Source: Nostoc sp. NMS7
Lineage (GTDB): Bacteria; Cyanobacteriota; Cyanobacteriia; Cyanobacteriales; Nostocaceae
Direction: 5' to 3'
Length of the DNA stretch: 51,760 bases
Assembly (NCBI RefSeq): GCF_017115085.1
Contig: NZ_JABXKJ010000060.1
Span: forward strand, 1 to 51,760
Positions 41,614 through 49,826 of this stretch are shown here, piece by piece. The notes beneath the pieces were generated by a model, which ran no database searches, was not told the DNA's origin, and saw only the letters and a list, made by a program, of their open reading frames with translations. Each line of letters begins with the position of its first letter. The first letter of the stretch is position 1. The translations under genes were made by a program, and so were the position numbers.

Positions 41614-42642
41614 CTACTTTTTATTCCAGAAGAAATCTTTGTCAATTTGCTCGGTACGAATCAGATACTCTAACTGCTTTAAGCGGGTAAATCCTCTAAA
41701 TAAGAAAGTATCTTCAGCCATATCTATTTGACTGAATAAATCAAATAGCTGTTGGGCACCAAGTTGGGCATCCCAATCACATTTAAATCCGGGTAAGATT
41801 GTGTTGATTTTTGCGAAGGATACCCGATAGCTGCGGTTATCTCCGGCGTTGTCACCAAAGGACAATTTACAATCGGGGAAAATATCAGCAATAATTTCAG
41901 CGATTTCTTTGACGCGATAGTTGTTTGCTGTATCTCCTACGTTGAAGATTTGATTATGTACAATATCCCGTGGTGCTTCCAAGGTGCAAACTATTGCTTT
42001 GCAAATATCCAATGCGTGGACTAATGGCCGCCAAGGTGTACCATCACTGGTCATTTTGATTTGTTTGCTAGTCCATGCCAACCCTGCTAAGTTGTTTAAA
42101 ACAATATCAAAGCGCATTCTGGGAGAAGCACCAAAGGCTGTGGCATTCCGCATAAAGGTGGGAGAAAAGTCATCATCAGCTAGTGGTCTAACATCTCGTT
42201 CTACGAGAGTTTTGCATTCTGCGTAGGCTGTTTGGGGATTAATTGGGGATTCTTCTGTAACATCACCTGCGGTAGCAACACCGTAGACACTGCACGAAGA
42301 CATATATACGAAGCGACGCACACCCATAGCCTTAGCCAGACTAGCCAGACGAACTGAACCTACATGATTAATTTCGTAGGTAATATTTGGTGCCAATTGT
42401 CCGGCTGGGTCATTGGAGAGTTCCGCCATGTGAACTATTGCTTCAATACCTTCCAAATCATCAGGGGTGATGTTGCGGATATCTTTGTTGAGGGTTTTGG
42501 GTGTTACACCACTAGGGTTGTACAGCCAACCAACTTTATAGAAACCGGTATCTAGACCAATAACTTCATGTCCCCGTTCAATTAATAGAGAAGGTAATAA
42601 CGAACCTAGATAGCCTTCTGTGCCAGTTACTAATATTTTCAT
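41614..42642 (-). CDS. NAD-dependent epimerase/dehydratase (extended SDR)
   Basis: This nucleotide-sugar SDR of 342 aa has LVTGTEGYLGSLL at the N-terminus, IVHMAELSNDPAG, VYMSSCSVYG with the active-site Ser near 115, and the intact Tyr140-x3-Lys144 (YAECK). RNATAFGASPRMRFDIV and VFNVG-like IFNVGDTANNYRVKEIAEII follow. I start at ATG 42642; the longer frame from 42714 runs into a hairpin repeat. It is adjacent to the C-methyltransferase gene and two genes from the glucose-1-phosphate cytidylyltransferase gene, so a role in turning a CDP-sugar into a branched deoxysugar is likely. It does not look like a canonical RfbG dehydratase. Confidence 0.88.
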   Translation of the reverse strand: MKILVTGTEGYLGSLLPSLLIERGHEVIGLDTGFYKVGWLYNPSGVTPKTLNKDIRNITPDDLEGIEAIVHMAELSNDPAGQLAPNITYEINHVGSVRLASLAKAMGVRRFVYMSSCSVYGVATAGDVTEESPINPQTAYAECKTLVERDVRPLADDDFSPTFMRNATAFGASPRMRFDIVLNNLAGLAWTSKQIKMTSDGTPWRPLVHALDICKAIVCTLEAPRDIVHNQIFNVGDTANNYRVKEIAEIIADIFPDCKLSFGDNAGDNRSYRVSFAKINTILPGFKCDWDAQLGAQQLFDLFSQIDMAEDTFLFRGFTRLKQLEYLIRTEQIDKDFFWNKK

Positions 42643-42940
42643 TGTGGTTAATGCCTTTGATGAGTTAAATTCTTCGTTTAGTAGGGTCGCACAGCAACTG
42701 TGCGATGCATCCAAAAGGGAACCGCTATCTGAATCTGCTAACAGTCATTACGTAGTTACTAAAACCTTTTGCAGGCTTACCCATTGGGTAGCAGCACTCT
42801 ATAACGATTCTTAATTGATGCACTACACTTTTTTCTTGTGGGATGGACATCTTTGCCCGTCCCTTGTATTTCCAGGCGAACAAGTCACCCCACAAGATTC
42901 ATCCCTTAATTCAGCAGTTCCGGAAATAACAACTATCTAT
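42643..42940. other. Spacer with two hairpins
   Basis: TCGCACAG (42687-42694) and CTGTGCGA (42698-42705) form a tight hairpin 45 bases before the SDR start codon. CTTGTGGGATG (42836-42846) and CACCCCACAAG (42888-42898) are a second, imperfect pair closing a repeat-like loop. Both look like dispersed Nostoc repeats; no gene is visible. Confidence 0.5.
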
Positions 42941-44155
42941 CTATGCAGTTACTACATTATCTAGATGCGAGATTTGGGGAATTTGAGTTACCAGCGCTTT
43001 GCCAATTTCTAGAGAGGATGTGGCAGCCGGAGAAGGAGCATTGCAAACATGGATGGAGTTTTGACCGGAAACAATCAAAAAGTCGTCTACAAGCTTACCA
43101 TCGTTCATTAAAGCTTGAGCGCGGACTCCTGCATGGGTGGGAACTAAGTCTTTTGCTTGAACTTCGGGAATTAGTTTTTGCAAACTTCTGGTAAAGGCTG
43201 CTTTACTAAAGGAACGAATAATTTCTTGGATGCCTTCATCAGCGTGTTTTGCCGCTAACTTCCAAAAACCGGGATAGGTGATGACTTCCAGAAAATCTCG
43301 CAGGTCAAAGTCGGTTTTTTTATAACCTTCGCGTTTGAGCGACAGAACGGCGTTTGGCCCTGCATGGACGCTACCATCAATCATTCGGGTAAAGTGGACA
43401 CCTAGGAAGGGGAAATCTGGATTGGGAACTGGGTAAATTAATGTCTTGACCAGATAGCGTTTTTCTGGGGTGAGTTCGTAATATTCTCCCCGGAATGGGA
43501 CAATTTTTGCTTGGGGTTCAACTTGACCTAGTTTGGCGGTGCGATCGCTATGCAATCCAGTACAATTAATTACAAAGCGTGTTGCAAAGTTACCGTTGTT
43601 TGTTTCCAATACCTGATTTTCACCACTTGGGGAGATTTTCAGAACTTTTGTATTCAGGTGTAAATCCCCACCTTGCTGTTCAATTAGCTGGGCGTATTTC
43701 AAACAAACTTGCTTGTAATTAACAATCCCAGTTGAGAATACCCGAAGCCCACCTACACATTTTACGTGAGGTTCAATTTCCTTGACTTCTTCCGGACTGA
43801 TTCTCTGGACTTTTATGCCATTGTCTAAGCCGCGTTTGTAGAGATTTTCTAAGCGTGGTAGTTCTTGTTCTTCAGTTGCAACAATCACTTTACCACAAAC
43901 TTCATGCTCAATTCCATGCTCTTGACAAAACTCTACCATAGAGCGAGAACCATCACGACAAAATTTAGCTTTGAAACTCCCTGGCTTGTAGTAAATACCA
44001 GAATGAATCACCCCGCTATTATTGCCGGTTTGATGAAATGCCCATTGGCTCTCTTTTTCTACTACTAAAATACGCGCATTGGGATAGCGTTTTCCTAAAG
44101 CCAACGCTGTAGAAAGTCCAACTATTCCCCCACCGATAATTGCAAAATCATACAT
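42941..44155 (-). CDS. FAD-dependent oxidase, L-2-hydroxyglutarate oxidase (LhgO)-like
   Basis: This 404-aa protein is of the DAO/LhgO family. The FAD motif is DFAIIGGGIVGLSTALALGK at the N-terminus, followed by NSGVIHSGIYYKPGSFKAKF, the signature of L-2-hydroxyglutarate oxidases, and C-terminal PTHAGVRAQALMNDGKLVDD with FVINCTGLHSDRTA in between. The start is ATG 44155; the frame open to 44272 precedes a palindrome and is not needed. In most bacteria LhgO is a metabolic enzyme; its place between the cytidylyltransferase and the epimerase genes in this run suggests that it oxidises a sugar-linked or free hydroxy acid here. Substrate identity is uncertain. Confidence 0.85.
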   Translation of the reverse strand: MYDFAIIGGGIVGLSTALALGKRYPNARILVVEKESQWAFHQTGNNSGVIHSGIYYKPGSFKAKFCRDGSRSMVEFCQEHGIEHEVCGKVIVATEEQELPRLENLYKRGLDNGIKVQRISPEEVKEIEPHVKCVGGLRVFSTGIVNYKQVCLKYAQLIEQQGGDLHLNTKVLKISPSGENQVLETNNGNFATRFVINCTGLHSDRTAKLGQVEPQAKIVPFRGEYYELTPEKRYLVKTLIYPVPNPDFPFLGVHFTRMIDGSVHAGPNAVLSLKREGYKKTDFDLRDFLEVITYPGFWKLAAKHADEGIQEIIRSFSKAAFTRSLQKLIPEVQAKDLVPTHAGVRAQALMNDGKLVDDFLIVSGQNSIHVCNAPSPAATSSLEIGKALVTQIPQISHLDNVVTA

Positions 44156-44230
44156 TAGTATTATTCTACTTGAAATTACAGTAAATCTATGAACTGGGGA
44201 GTGGGGAGTTAAAATTCCTAACTCCTGTAC

Positions 44231-44250
44231 AGACGCGATTAATCGCGTCT
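44231..44250. repeat. 20-bp perfect palindrome
   Basis: AGACGCGATTAATCGCGTCT is a perfect palindrome just after the stop of the cytidylyltransferase gene (minus strand). It is a common Nostoc repeat unit ('gacgcgattaatcgcgtc'). A terminator role is possible but there is no T-run; it is preceded by another common word, GGGGAGTGGGGAGTTAA. Confidence 0.6.
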
Positions 44251-44256
44251 CTCTTT

Positions 44257-45030
44257 CTACCAAACCTTCCAAGGAGCCTGACTATTTTTCCATAGCCCTT
44301 CGAGATAGTTTTTATCGCGTAAAGTATCCATCGGTTGCCAAAAACCATGATGTTTAAAAGCAGATAGCTGTTCCATATCAGCTAGCTTTTCTAATGGCTC
44401 TTGTTCCCACACCGTAGAGTCATCAGCAATCAAATTGATTACTTCCGGTTCTAACACAAAATAACCGCCATTAATCCAAGCTCCATCACCTTCAGGTTTT
44501 TCTCGAAAGCTGGTAATTTTAGTTTGCTCATTTCCTAAAGAAATGGCTCCAAAACGTCCGGCTGGTTGAACGGCTGTGAGTGTTCCTAAACTATTTTGTT
44601 GTTTATGAAACTTAACTAGCTCGGTGATATTAATATCACTTACACCATCACCATAGGTAAAACAAAAAGTTTCATTACCAAGATGTTCGCTGATTCGCTT
44701 TAAGCGTCCGCCTGTCATTGTATTATCACCCGTATTTACTAAGGTGACACGCCAGGGTTCAGCATAACCAGAATGGACGTTCATCTGGTTAAATCGCATG
44801 TCAAATGTAACATCTGACATGTGTAAGAAATAGTTAGCAAAATACTCTTTAATTATGTAACCTTTGTAACCACAACAAATGATGAAGTCATTAATGCCGT
44901 GAGCAGAGTAAGTTTTCATTATGTGCCAGAGAATTGGCTTACCACCAATCTCAACCATCGGCTTGGGTCTGATACTAGTTTCTTCACTGAGGCGTGTACC
45001 AAGCCCTCCAGCCAAAATCACCGCTTTCAT
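44257..45030 (-). CDS. rfbF: Glucose-1-phosphate cytidylyltransferase
   Basis: This 257-aa nucleotidyltransferase makes CDP-glucose from glucose 1-phosphate and CTP. The N-terminus is KAVILAGGLGTRLSEETSIR then PKPMVEIGGKPILWHIM, and the family-typical FIICCGYKGYIIKEYF, TLVNTGDNTMTGGRLKRI, FCFTYGDGVSDI and WQPMDTLRDKNYLEGLW blocks are all present. The start is ATG 45030, with GAGG eight bases upstream; the frame open to 45162 is an extension. It is the first gene of the minus-strand HEP run and sets the sugar type of the following SDR, methyltransferase and epimerase. The length is normal for RfbF. Confidence 0.9.
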   Translation of the reverse strand: MKAVILAGGLGTRLSEETSIRPKPMVEIGGKPILWHIMKTYSAHGINDFIICCGYKGYIIKEYFANYFLHMSDVTFDMRFNQMNVHSGYAEPWRVTLVNTGDNTMTGGRLKRISEHLGNETFCFTYGDGVSDINITELVKFHKQQNSLGTLTAVQPAGRFGAISLGNEQTKITSFREKPEGDGAWINGGYFVLEPEVINLIADDSTVWEQEPLEKLADMEQLSAFKHHGFWQPMDTLRDKNYLEGLWKNSQAPWKVW

Positions 45031-45357
45031 GCAATTACCTCGGAGATTTGTAGGGATATTATTATTTGACTTTATCGACATGAAGAGGATGCACTTAAAT
45101 AGAGAAAAATTGATTTCTGATTTCTCTTTCTCAGTCAACAATCTAACTGTAATTTTCGCCAAAATTATGAAGGAAATATAAATTAAAATCTTTTCTATAT
45201 AAAAGCTCTATGAATATCTAGAAATACGGAAATCAATTACTCAATTAAATAAAAATGTCACCCATAAAATAACTAGGATTAGCGTCAGCTAACCCTAGTC
45301 AGGCTTGATTTATGAAATCAAAACTAATGATATGTCAGTAACAAAACTTACTTGTTT
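45031..45357. other. Spacer ahead of the HEP run
   Basis: This AT-rich spacer separates the cytidylyltransferase gene from the kinase gene and contains the terminator-like hairpin at 45273-45298. The promoter of the HEP run should lie here (about 45040-45240), but no clear -10/-35 pair can be assigned. Confidence 0.45.
45273..45298 (-). terminator. Likely terminator of the kinase-TPR operon
   Basis: CTAGGATTAGC and GCTAACCCTAG form an 11-bp stem with one mismatch and a 4-base loop (GTCA). On the minus strand it comes about 60 bases after the stop of the kinase-TPR gene and is followed by TTATTTTATG, a loose T-rich tract. This fits an intrinsic terminator separating the triad from the HEP run. 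Confidence 0.5.
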
Positions 45358-47526
45358 TTAGTTAGTTTTTTGGATGCTAGTTGAGCCTTGGAATAAAGGG
45401 TCACATTTGTTTTCTACGACTACGCACATATTACTGAGTGCTTGCTGATAATTATCCATATCCTCTTGGTCAAGAAAGATTTTGGCAGATGCCTGTATAT
45501 CTTGGATAGCTTTCGTCTGGTTTTTGTTAGATTGACTACCGCCATATTGTGCCAGTTCATAGCGAACCATACCTCGTTTGAGATATGCTTTAGCTAGTTT
45601 GGGGCTAATAGTTAATGCTTGGTTAAAGTCAGCGATCGCTAGCTGATATTCTTGCTCATAATTGCTGCTATATTGAGCAATTTGATAATAGACAACACCC
45701 CTCTGAAAGTAAGCTTCGGCTTTGGATACATTAAGTTTTATTGCCTGAGTAAAATCTGCGATCGCTCTTTTGTAACCTTGTTGAGATTCACCGCTATATT
45801 TGGCCATTTGGGTGCGGACAATCCCCCGTCTGACATAAGCTTCAATTTCCTTACTATCCAGACCGATAGCCTGATTATAGTCAGCGATCGCTAGGTTATA
45901 TTGTTGATCAGGATCGTTGCTATATTCGGCGAGCATATAGCGGGCATTGCCCCGATTTACAAGAGCTTTGATTTGATTGGGGTTGATTTGGAGAGCTTGG
46001 CTATAATCTGCAACTGCTCCTTCGTAGTCTTTCAGGTTATAACGGGCATTACCACGATTTACAATAGCGATCGCAAATGTAGGTTCTTGTTCAATTACTT
46101 GGCTAAAGTTGGCAATTGCTTTTTCATAGTCTCGCTCTTTGTAAGCAGCATCACCCTGGTGATTGTAATCAGCGACGCTGAGTTTGTTATTTATCTGGCG
46201 AGAATTCAATGCTTGTTGGGTGTAAGCATTTTGGGAAATAAACGGCTGAGTAAATTTAATCATTATATCCGCATATCCCAATAAGCCAAAACCCAGCAAG
46301 CAAGAAATAATCGGGTACAATTTTGACTTCTTGGAAGGTTTATAATATGAACCGCTTGGGGTAATTGCTGGTTGCCAATAATTAGCTAGGTGCGATGACA
46401 TGGCTCGCTGTGGAAAACGCGGTGTCTGCGTGTAGTGCTTTTTCGCTTTGATTCGCGGTTGGAGATGTTCTCTAGCTTCTATAGCCCGATGTGATGGAAA
46501 GGGGTCGCGTCCGCCTAATCGCACGGTACGTTCACACCAAGGACAGGCACGCATGTGGTTGTTGTAGCGATGCTGGGGATTTGTCGTGCAGGTAATCAGG
46601 GAATCTTCGGCTTCAGCTATTGCCGAGAGCCAAGTCTGGGCACTGGGGCGCAGCAGTGGGTTATTGTGACCCTCTTCAAAACAACGCAGAAATAGTTCCT
46701 GTAAAGCGGGATGGAGAATTTCCCAAGGGGGTGCAATCGGTGTAGGCAGGTAGGGTACGTGCCGCTTTTCACTGTAAGTGAAATGACCCGATGCAATCCG
46801 GGCTTCGTAGGGCGGTGGCTCAATAGCACCTTGAAAAATCCCCGAAAATGGGTGGGTGCCTTCCATTAAGAGTTGAAATACCAGCACCGATAACCCGAAT
46901 AAATCGTGAGAGATTTCGCGATCGTGTTGGGCAAAAGTTTTATTCTGGAGTTCTGGTGGGGTAAACTCTGGTTTACCTACTGGGCAACGATAGACAACAT
47001 TGTTGTTTCGGTCGGGTACTTGAAAAGAGTCTGTGTCTATCAAAGTCACCAGTGCGGTGTCACTGACGAGGATATTTGACTCGTTCACATCACCAATGCA
47101 ATATCCACTAGCGTGCAAAGCTGCAAAAGCCGCCGCTAGGTTCCGAGCGGTGCGGAGCAGGTACTGATAGTTGAATAGGGGGCAGTGTTGGCGACGGGTT
47201 CTGGGGTTGTAAAAGTCGATGATTGGACGCATCCCCTGAATATGTGGCATCAAAAAGCCAAGGATGCTATTTTTGCCATCTGCTGCCCGTAATAAATCCT
47301 CTGGCCAAGCGATAGAGATATGCCCCAAACTCGCCGTCGGGTTTTCTGGCGGATTCGCAAGCATTGCTTGGAGTTTATCAGCATGGGCAGTCGTTGGCTT
47401 ATGATAAATCTTTGCCACCAAGTTGCTATCGGATGGCACTGCATAAACACAAGCTTCACCGCCACGCCCCAAACTGACATTCAGGCTGAGGATTTCTTTT
47501 CTAGGAGAACAACGTAGTACCTGCAT
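45358..47526 (-). CDS. Atypical protein kinase with TM segment and TPR repeats
   Basis: This 722-aa protein has a kinase-like domain at about 10-310: the glycine loop is LGRGGEACVY, the ATP lysine Lys39 (VAKIYHK), the catalytic loop CIGDVNESNILV (Asp146, Asn151) and the metal loop DTD at 164-166 where most kinases have DFG. The HRD Arg/His are missing. A Cys-His cluster follows (Cys313, Cys328, Cys331), then a membrane helix at about 402-420, and TPR repeats at 450-700. It is the third gene of a vWA-PP2C-kinase set (57 bases from the PP2C gene), the composition of TerY-P-type phospho-signalling triads. The kinase would face the cytoplasm and the TPRs lie across the membrane. Confidence 0.85.
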   Translation of the reverse strand: MQVLRCSPRKEILSLNVSLGRGGEACVYAVPSDSNLVAKIYHKPTTAHADKLQAMLANPPENPTASLGHISIAWPEDLLRAADGKNSILGFLMPHIQGMRPIIDFYNPRTRRQHCPLFNYQYLLRTARNLAAAFAALHASGYCIGDVNESNILVSDTALVTLIDTDSFQVPDRNNNVVYRCPVGKPEFTPPELQNKTFAQHDREISHDLFGLSVLVFQLLMEGTHPFSGIFQGAIEPPPYEARIASGHFTYSEKRHVPYLPTPIAPPWEILHPALQELFLRCFEEGHNNPLLRPSAQTWLSAIAEAEDSLITCTTNPQHRYNNHMRACPWCERTVRLGGRDPFPSHRAIEAREHLQPRIKAKKHYTQTPRFPQRAMSSHLANYWQPAITPSGSYYKPSKKSKLYPIISCLLGFGLLGYADIMIKFTQPFISQNAYTQQALNSRQINNKLSVADYNHQGDAAYKERDYEKAIANFSQVIEQEPTFAIAIVNRGNARYNLKDYEGAVADYSQALQINPNQIKALVNRGNARYMLAEYSNDPDQQYNLAIADYNQAIGLDSKEIEAYVRRGIVRTQMAKYSGESQQGYKRAIADFTQAIKLNVSKAEAYFQRGVVYYQIAQYSSNYEQEYQLAIADFNQALTISPKLAKAYLKRGMVRYELAQYGGSQSNKNQTKAIQDIQASAKIFLDQEDMDNYQQALSNMCVVVENKCDPLFQGSTSIQKTN

Positions 47527-47583
47527 AATGAAATTACCGTTAACGGAAGTTATTGTAAGATGTGAAACCTGTAGATGTATTGC

Positions 47584-48366
47584 TTATGACTCGTTGAATG
47601 CAGCTATAATGAGTGTTAAATCATCATCAGTGCGTTGTGTAATCCGTTCTGAGCGTAAAAATTTTACTAACTGCTCCTTGGCTTCTGTCTTATCCTTGGT
47701 ATTGGCTACAAATTCAAACAGGGGAAAAAAGAACGGTTTATGAGGTTCGCCAACAACCATATTCAAAGCCAGCATTTGTAGTCCGTCAGTAATGATACCA
47801 ACATTTACTATATCTGTGCGCCATAATCTGATCTGCGCTGTATCTAAAGCGTTAGGCGAAGTTAAAAAAGTGGTTTCGTTGATGTATTCGCCGCTATCAG
47901 GTATAGTCAGTGCGAGGAGATTGCCCATGCTATCTTTTGCCACTGCCAAACCATCACCTATCTGTGCCACAGCCACAACTTCTGGTGTGGCAATCATCAT
48001 AATTAAGGTAGTTGCTAAATCTTGAGGCTGTTTGTCACTAGTAACCGCCTCCGCCTCCACAGCTTTTTTAGCAGCTAGTATGGCATCATTTAAGAGCGAT
48101 CGCACCAATGCATCATCAGTTAAAATTTTTCGCGTCAGTCCTTTGGTGGAAATGTTTTCTATTGCTGTCTCCACAGCAACCATCGCTCCCACTTTTCCCA
48201 GACTAGCAGAACCCGCGCCATCTGCTGCGGCTGCCACTAAAATATTATCTGACAATATCTGCCAATGATGAGCATCCTGACATAACTGCTTGTTTTTTAA
48301 GTGACTTGTACCACATACAGAGGCAGCCACAATCCGCCATTGAGTAATCTGTTTTGATATGTTCAT
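47584..48366 (-). CDS. PP2C-type protein phosphatase
   Basis: This protein phosphatase of about 260 aa has the PP2C metal motifs in order: AAAADGAGSASLGKVGA, AQIGDGLAVA, GIITDGLQML and DDDLTLIIA at the C-terminus. The family normally dephosphorylates Ser/Thr on proteins. ATG at 48366 gives a compact N-terminus; ATG 48399 or TTG/ATG at 48432 (which overlaps the vWA gene by 16 bases) are alternatives. It lies between the vWA and kinase genes on the same strand, so it probably opposes the atypical kinase. Soluble, no membrane helix. Confidence 0.88.
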   Translation of the reverse strand: MNISKQITQWRIVAASVCGTSHLKNKQLCQDAHHWQILSDNILVAAAADGAGSASLGKVGAMVAVETAIENISTKGLTRKILTDDALVRSLLNDAILAAKKAVEAEAVTSDKQPQDLATTLIMMIATPEVVAVAQIGDGLAVAKDSMGNLLALTIPDSGEYINETTFLTSPNALDTAQIRLWRTDIVNVGIITDGLQMLALNMVVGEPHKPFFFPLFEFVANTKDKTEAKEQLVKFLRSERITQRTDDDLTLIIAAFNES

Positions 48367-48416
48367 AGATTTTTTGCCAGCAGCTAGCTGTGTAAACATC
48401 AAGCTGCGATTTTTAA

Positions 48417-49091
48417 TTAAACAGTCCCCCAACCAATCGGCGGTAGTGCTACCTGCTCGTCCACCTGCGAATGAGAAACAGCCGCCATACTAGTTGACAA
48501 CCAAACAAACATCTCGATAAAATTTAATCCTTTGAGTTTTAAGGGGGTACGCACAGTTATTTGATTTAAACGCGTCATATTCGCATTTTCTACACCCACC
48601 GTAAAAAATGCTACACGTTTGTTTGCTTCATCTCCCTGTAAGCGCTGGGATGCTTGCTCTACCACATGCTCTAACTCGCCTTGCGGTTCTCCATCGGTAA
48701 TCATGAATACCCAAGGACGATAGTAAGCAATTCCATTGGCACGATACTGAGATTTCCGCTCTTGAATTATGTCTAAAGCTTTATGAATTCCTGCACCCAT
48801 CGTAGTCAAGCCCTGTGCTGTCAAAATCGGCGGATTGAATTGATCGGCAGTCACAAAATCTTGTATTACATTGATATTACTATCAAAAGTGACGATCGCC
48901 ACTTCTACCCGTCTGGCAGCTAAGGAATTTTTGACTAATTCATCCTTTAAGCTTAGTAAACCCTGATTTAAAGCCTCAATCGGATCTCCTTGCATCGAGC
49001 CAGATGTGTCTAGCAACAGCACACAAGGACAACGTGGTTCTGGGTTCTCAGCAAATTCTACTACTTCATCAAGTCTTAATGTATCATGCAT
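48417..49091 (-). CDS. vWA domain protein (TerY-like)
   Basis: This 224-aa protein is a single von Willebrand factor A domain with a complete MIDAS: CVLLLDTSGSMQGDPI (DxSxS), the Thr in AQGLTTMGAGIHKAL, and VFMITDGEPQGELE. It resembles TerY, which in tellurite-resistance-type systems is encoded with a PP2C phosphatase and a kinase. I start at ATG 49091; the upstream TTG at 49118 has an AAAGGA ribosome binding site and would add nine residues, so it is a real alternative. It is the first gene of the triad. No Ter proteins (TerD etc.) are seen in this window. Confidence 0.88.
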   Translation of the reverse strand: MHDTLRLDEVVEFAENPEPRCPCVLLLDTSGSMQGDPIEALNQGLLSLKDELVKNSLAARRVEVAIVTFDSNINVIQDFVTADQFNPPILTAQGLTTMGAGIHKALDIIQERKSQYRANGIAYYRPWVFMITDGEPQGELEHVVEQASQRLQGDEANKRVAFFTVGVENANMTRLNQITVRTPLKLKGLNFIEMFVWLSTSMAAVSHSQVDEQVALPPIGWGTV

Positions 49092-49826
49092 AACTTTTGG
49101 TGTTATGTTAAAGTTCAACGCTTTATTTTCCTTTTCTCAGAGTATATAATTACAGTTGCCGAAGCCACTACAGAATATAGTATCTAGTCGTAGATCGTCT
49201 AATCTTTATTAAACAAATTATTTTCATGAAGTTCTCTAGATTAAGATGAACTTGAGCATAGCTTAGTTTATGAAAACCGACCATTACCTGTTGTAATATA
49301 TCTACCAAAAATTTATATCCATTAAACCTACAGTACAATAAATACGTAAACTTTCCTAGATAAGTTTTTAAAGATTTTATGTAGGAGAATCGGTTCTTTA
49401 GAGAAAAGTGATTGACCATAATTAAGATCATTAGCTCTAGAAGTATACCAGTGTAACTACGGAAACTTAAAATCAAATTTGCCTCTTTAAGAGAGTGGGC
49501 ATAAATAAACGTCATTATTAAGGTCTTCAGCCAAGCGTTGTCGGTAGTGAGTAAAGCTTGGAAGCAACCAACATCTATTGATAGTCTAGCCATAATCAGT
49601 GTTTACCTTTATTCATACCCACCTACTTGTTTTTTGAGATAAATTAGGTATAATGTGCCAAATCTAACAAATATATTCTAGACCTGATAATTTTTAATAT
49701 AGTTATACATATTTTAAAATAGATGATTTGTGTGTAGAGAAATATGACAAAGAAGAAAATGTTTCATCGCTGATATTTTCAATTTACAAATGTTCGGTTG
49801 TTGATTCCGTAAAAAACTTGAAAAAT
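49092..49826. other. Divergent spacer between triad and PATAN gene
   Basis: A 141-codon open frame lies on the minus strand at 49168-49593, rich in Leu, Ile and Lys with no recognisable motif and no clear ribosome binding site; I do not support it as a gene but cannot exclude it. The rest is AT-rich and includes the promoter-like pair at 49627-49654. Confidence 0.4.
49627..49654 (+). promoter_or_regulatory. Possible sigma-70-type promoter of the PATAN gene
   Basis: TTGTTT (49627-49632) and a perfect TATAAT (49649-49654) are spaced by 16 bases, upstream of the plus-strand gene. That would give a leader of about 165 bases. The spacing and the consensus -10 are good, but AT-rich DNA produces such matches by chance. 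Confidence 0.35.

Noticed and set aside
44231..44250. Perfect palindrome considered as operator of the LhgO-like gene
   Set aside because: The same word is a widespread Nostoc repeat and lies about 75 bases from the start codon; nothing ties it to regulation.
49168..49593. 141-aa minus-strand open frame between the vWA and PATAN genes
   Set aside because: AT-rich, no recognisable motif and no clear ribosome binding site; kept only as a remark in the spacer entry.
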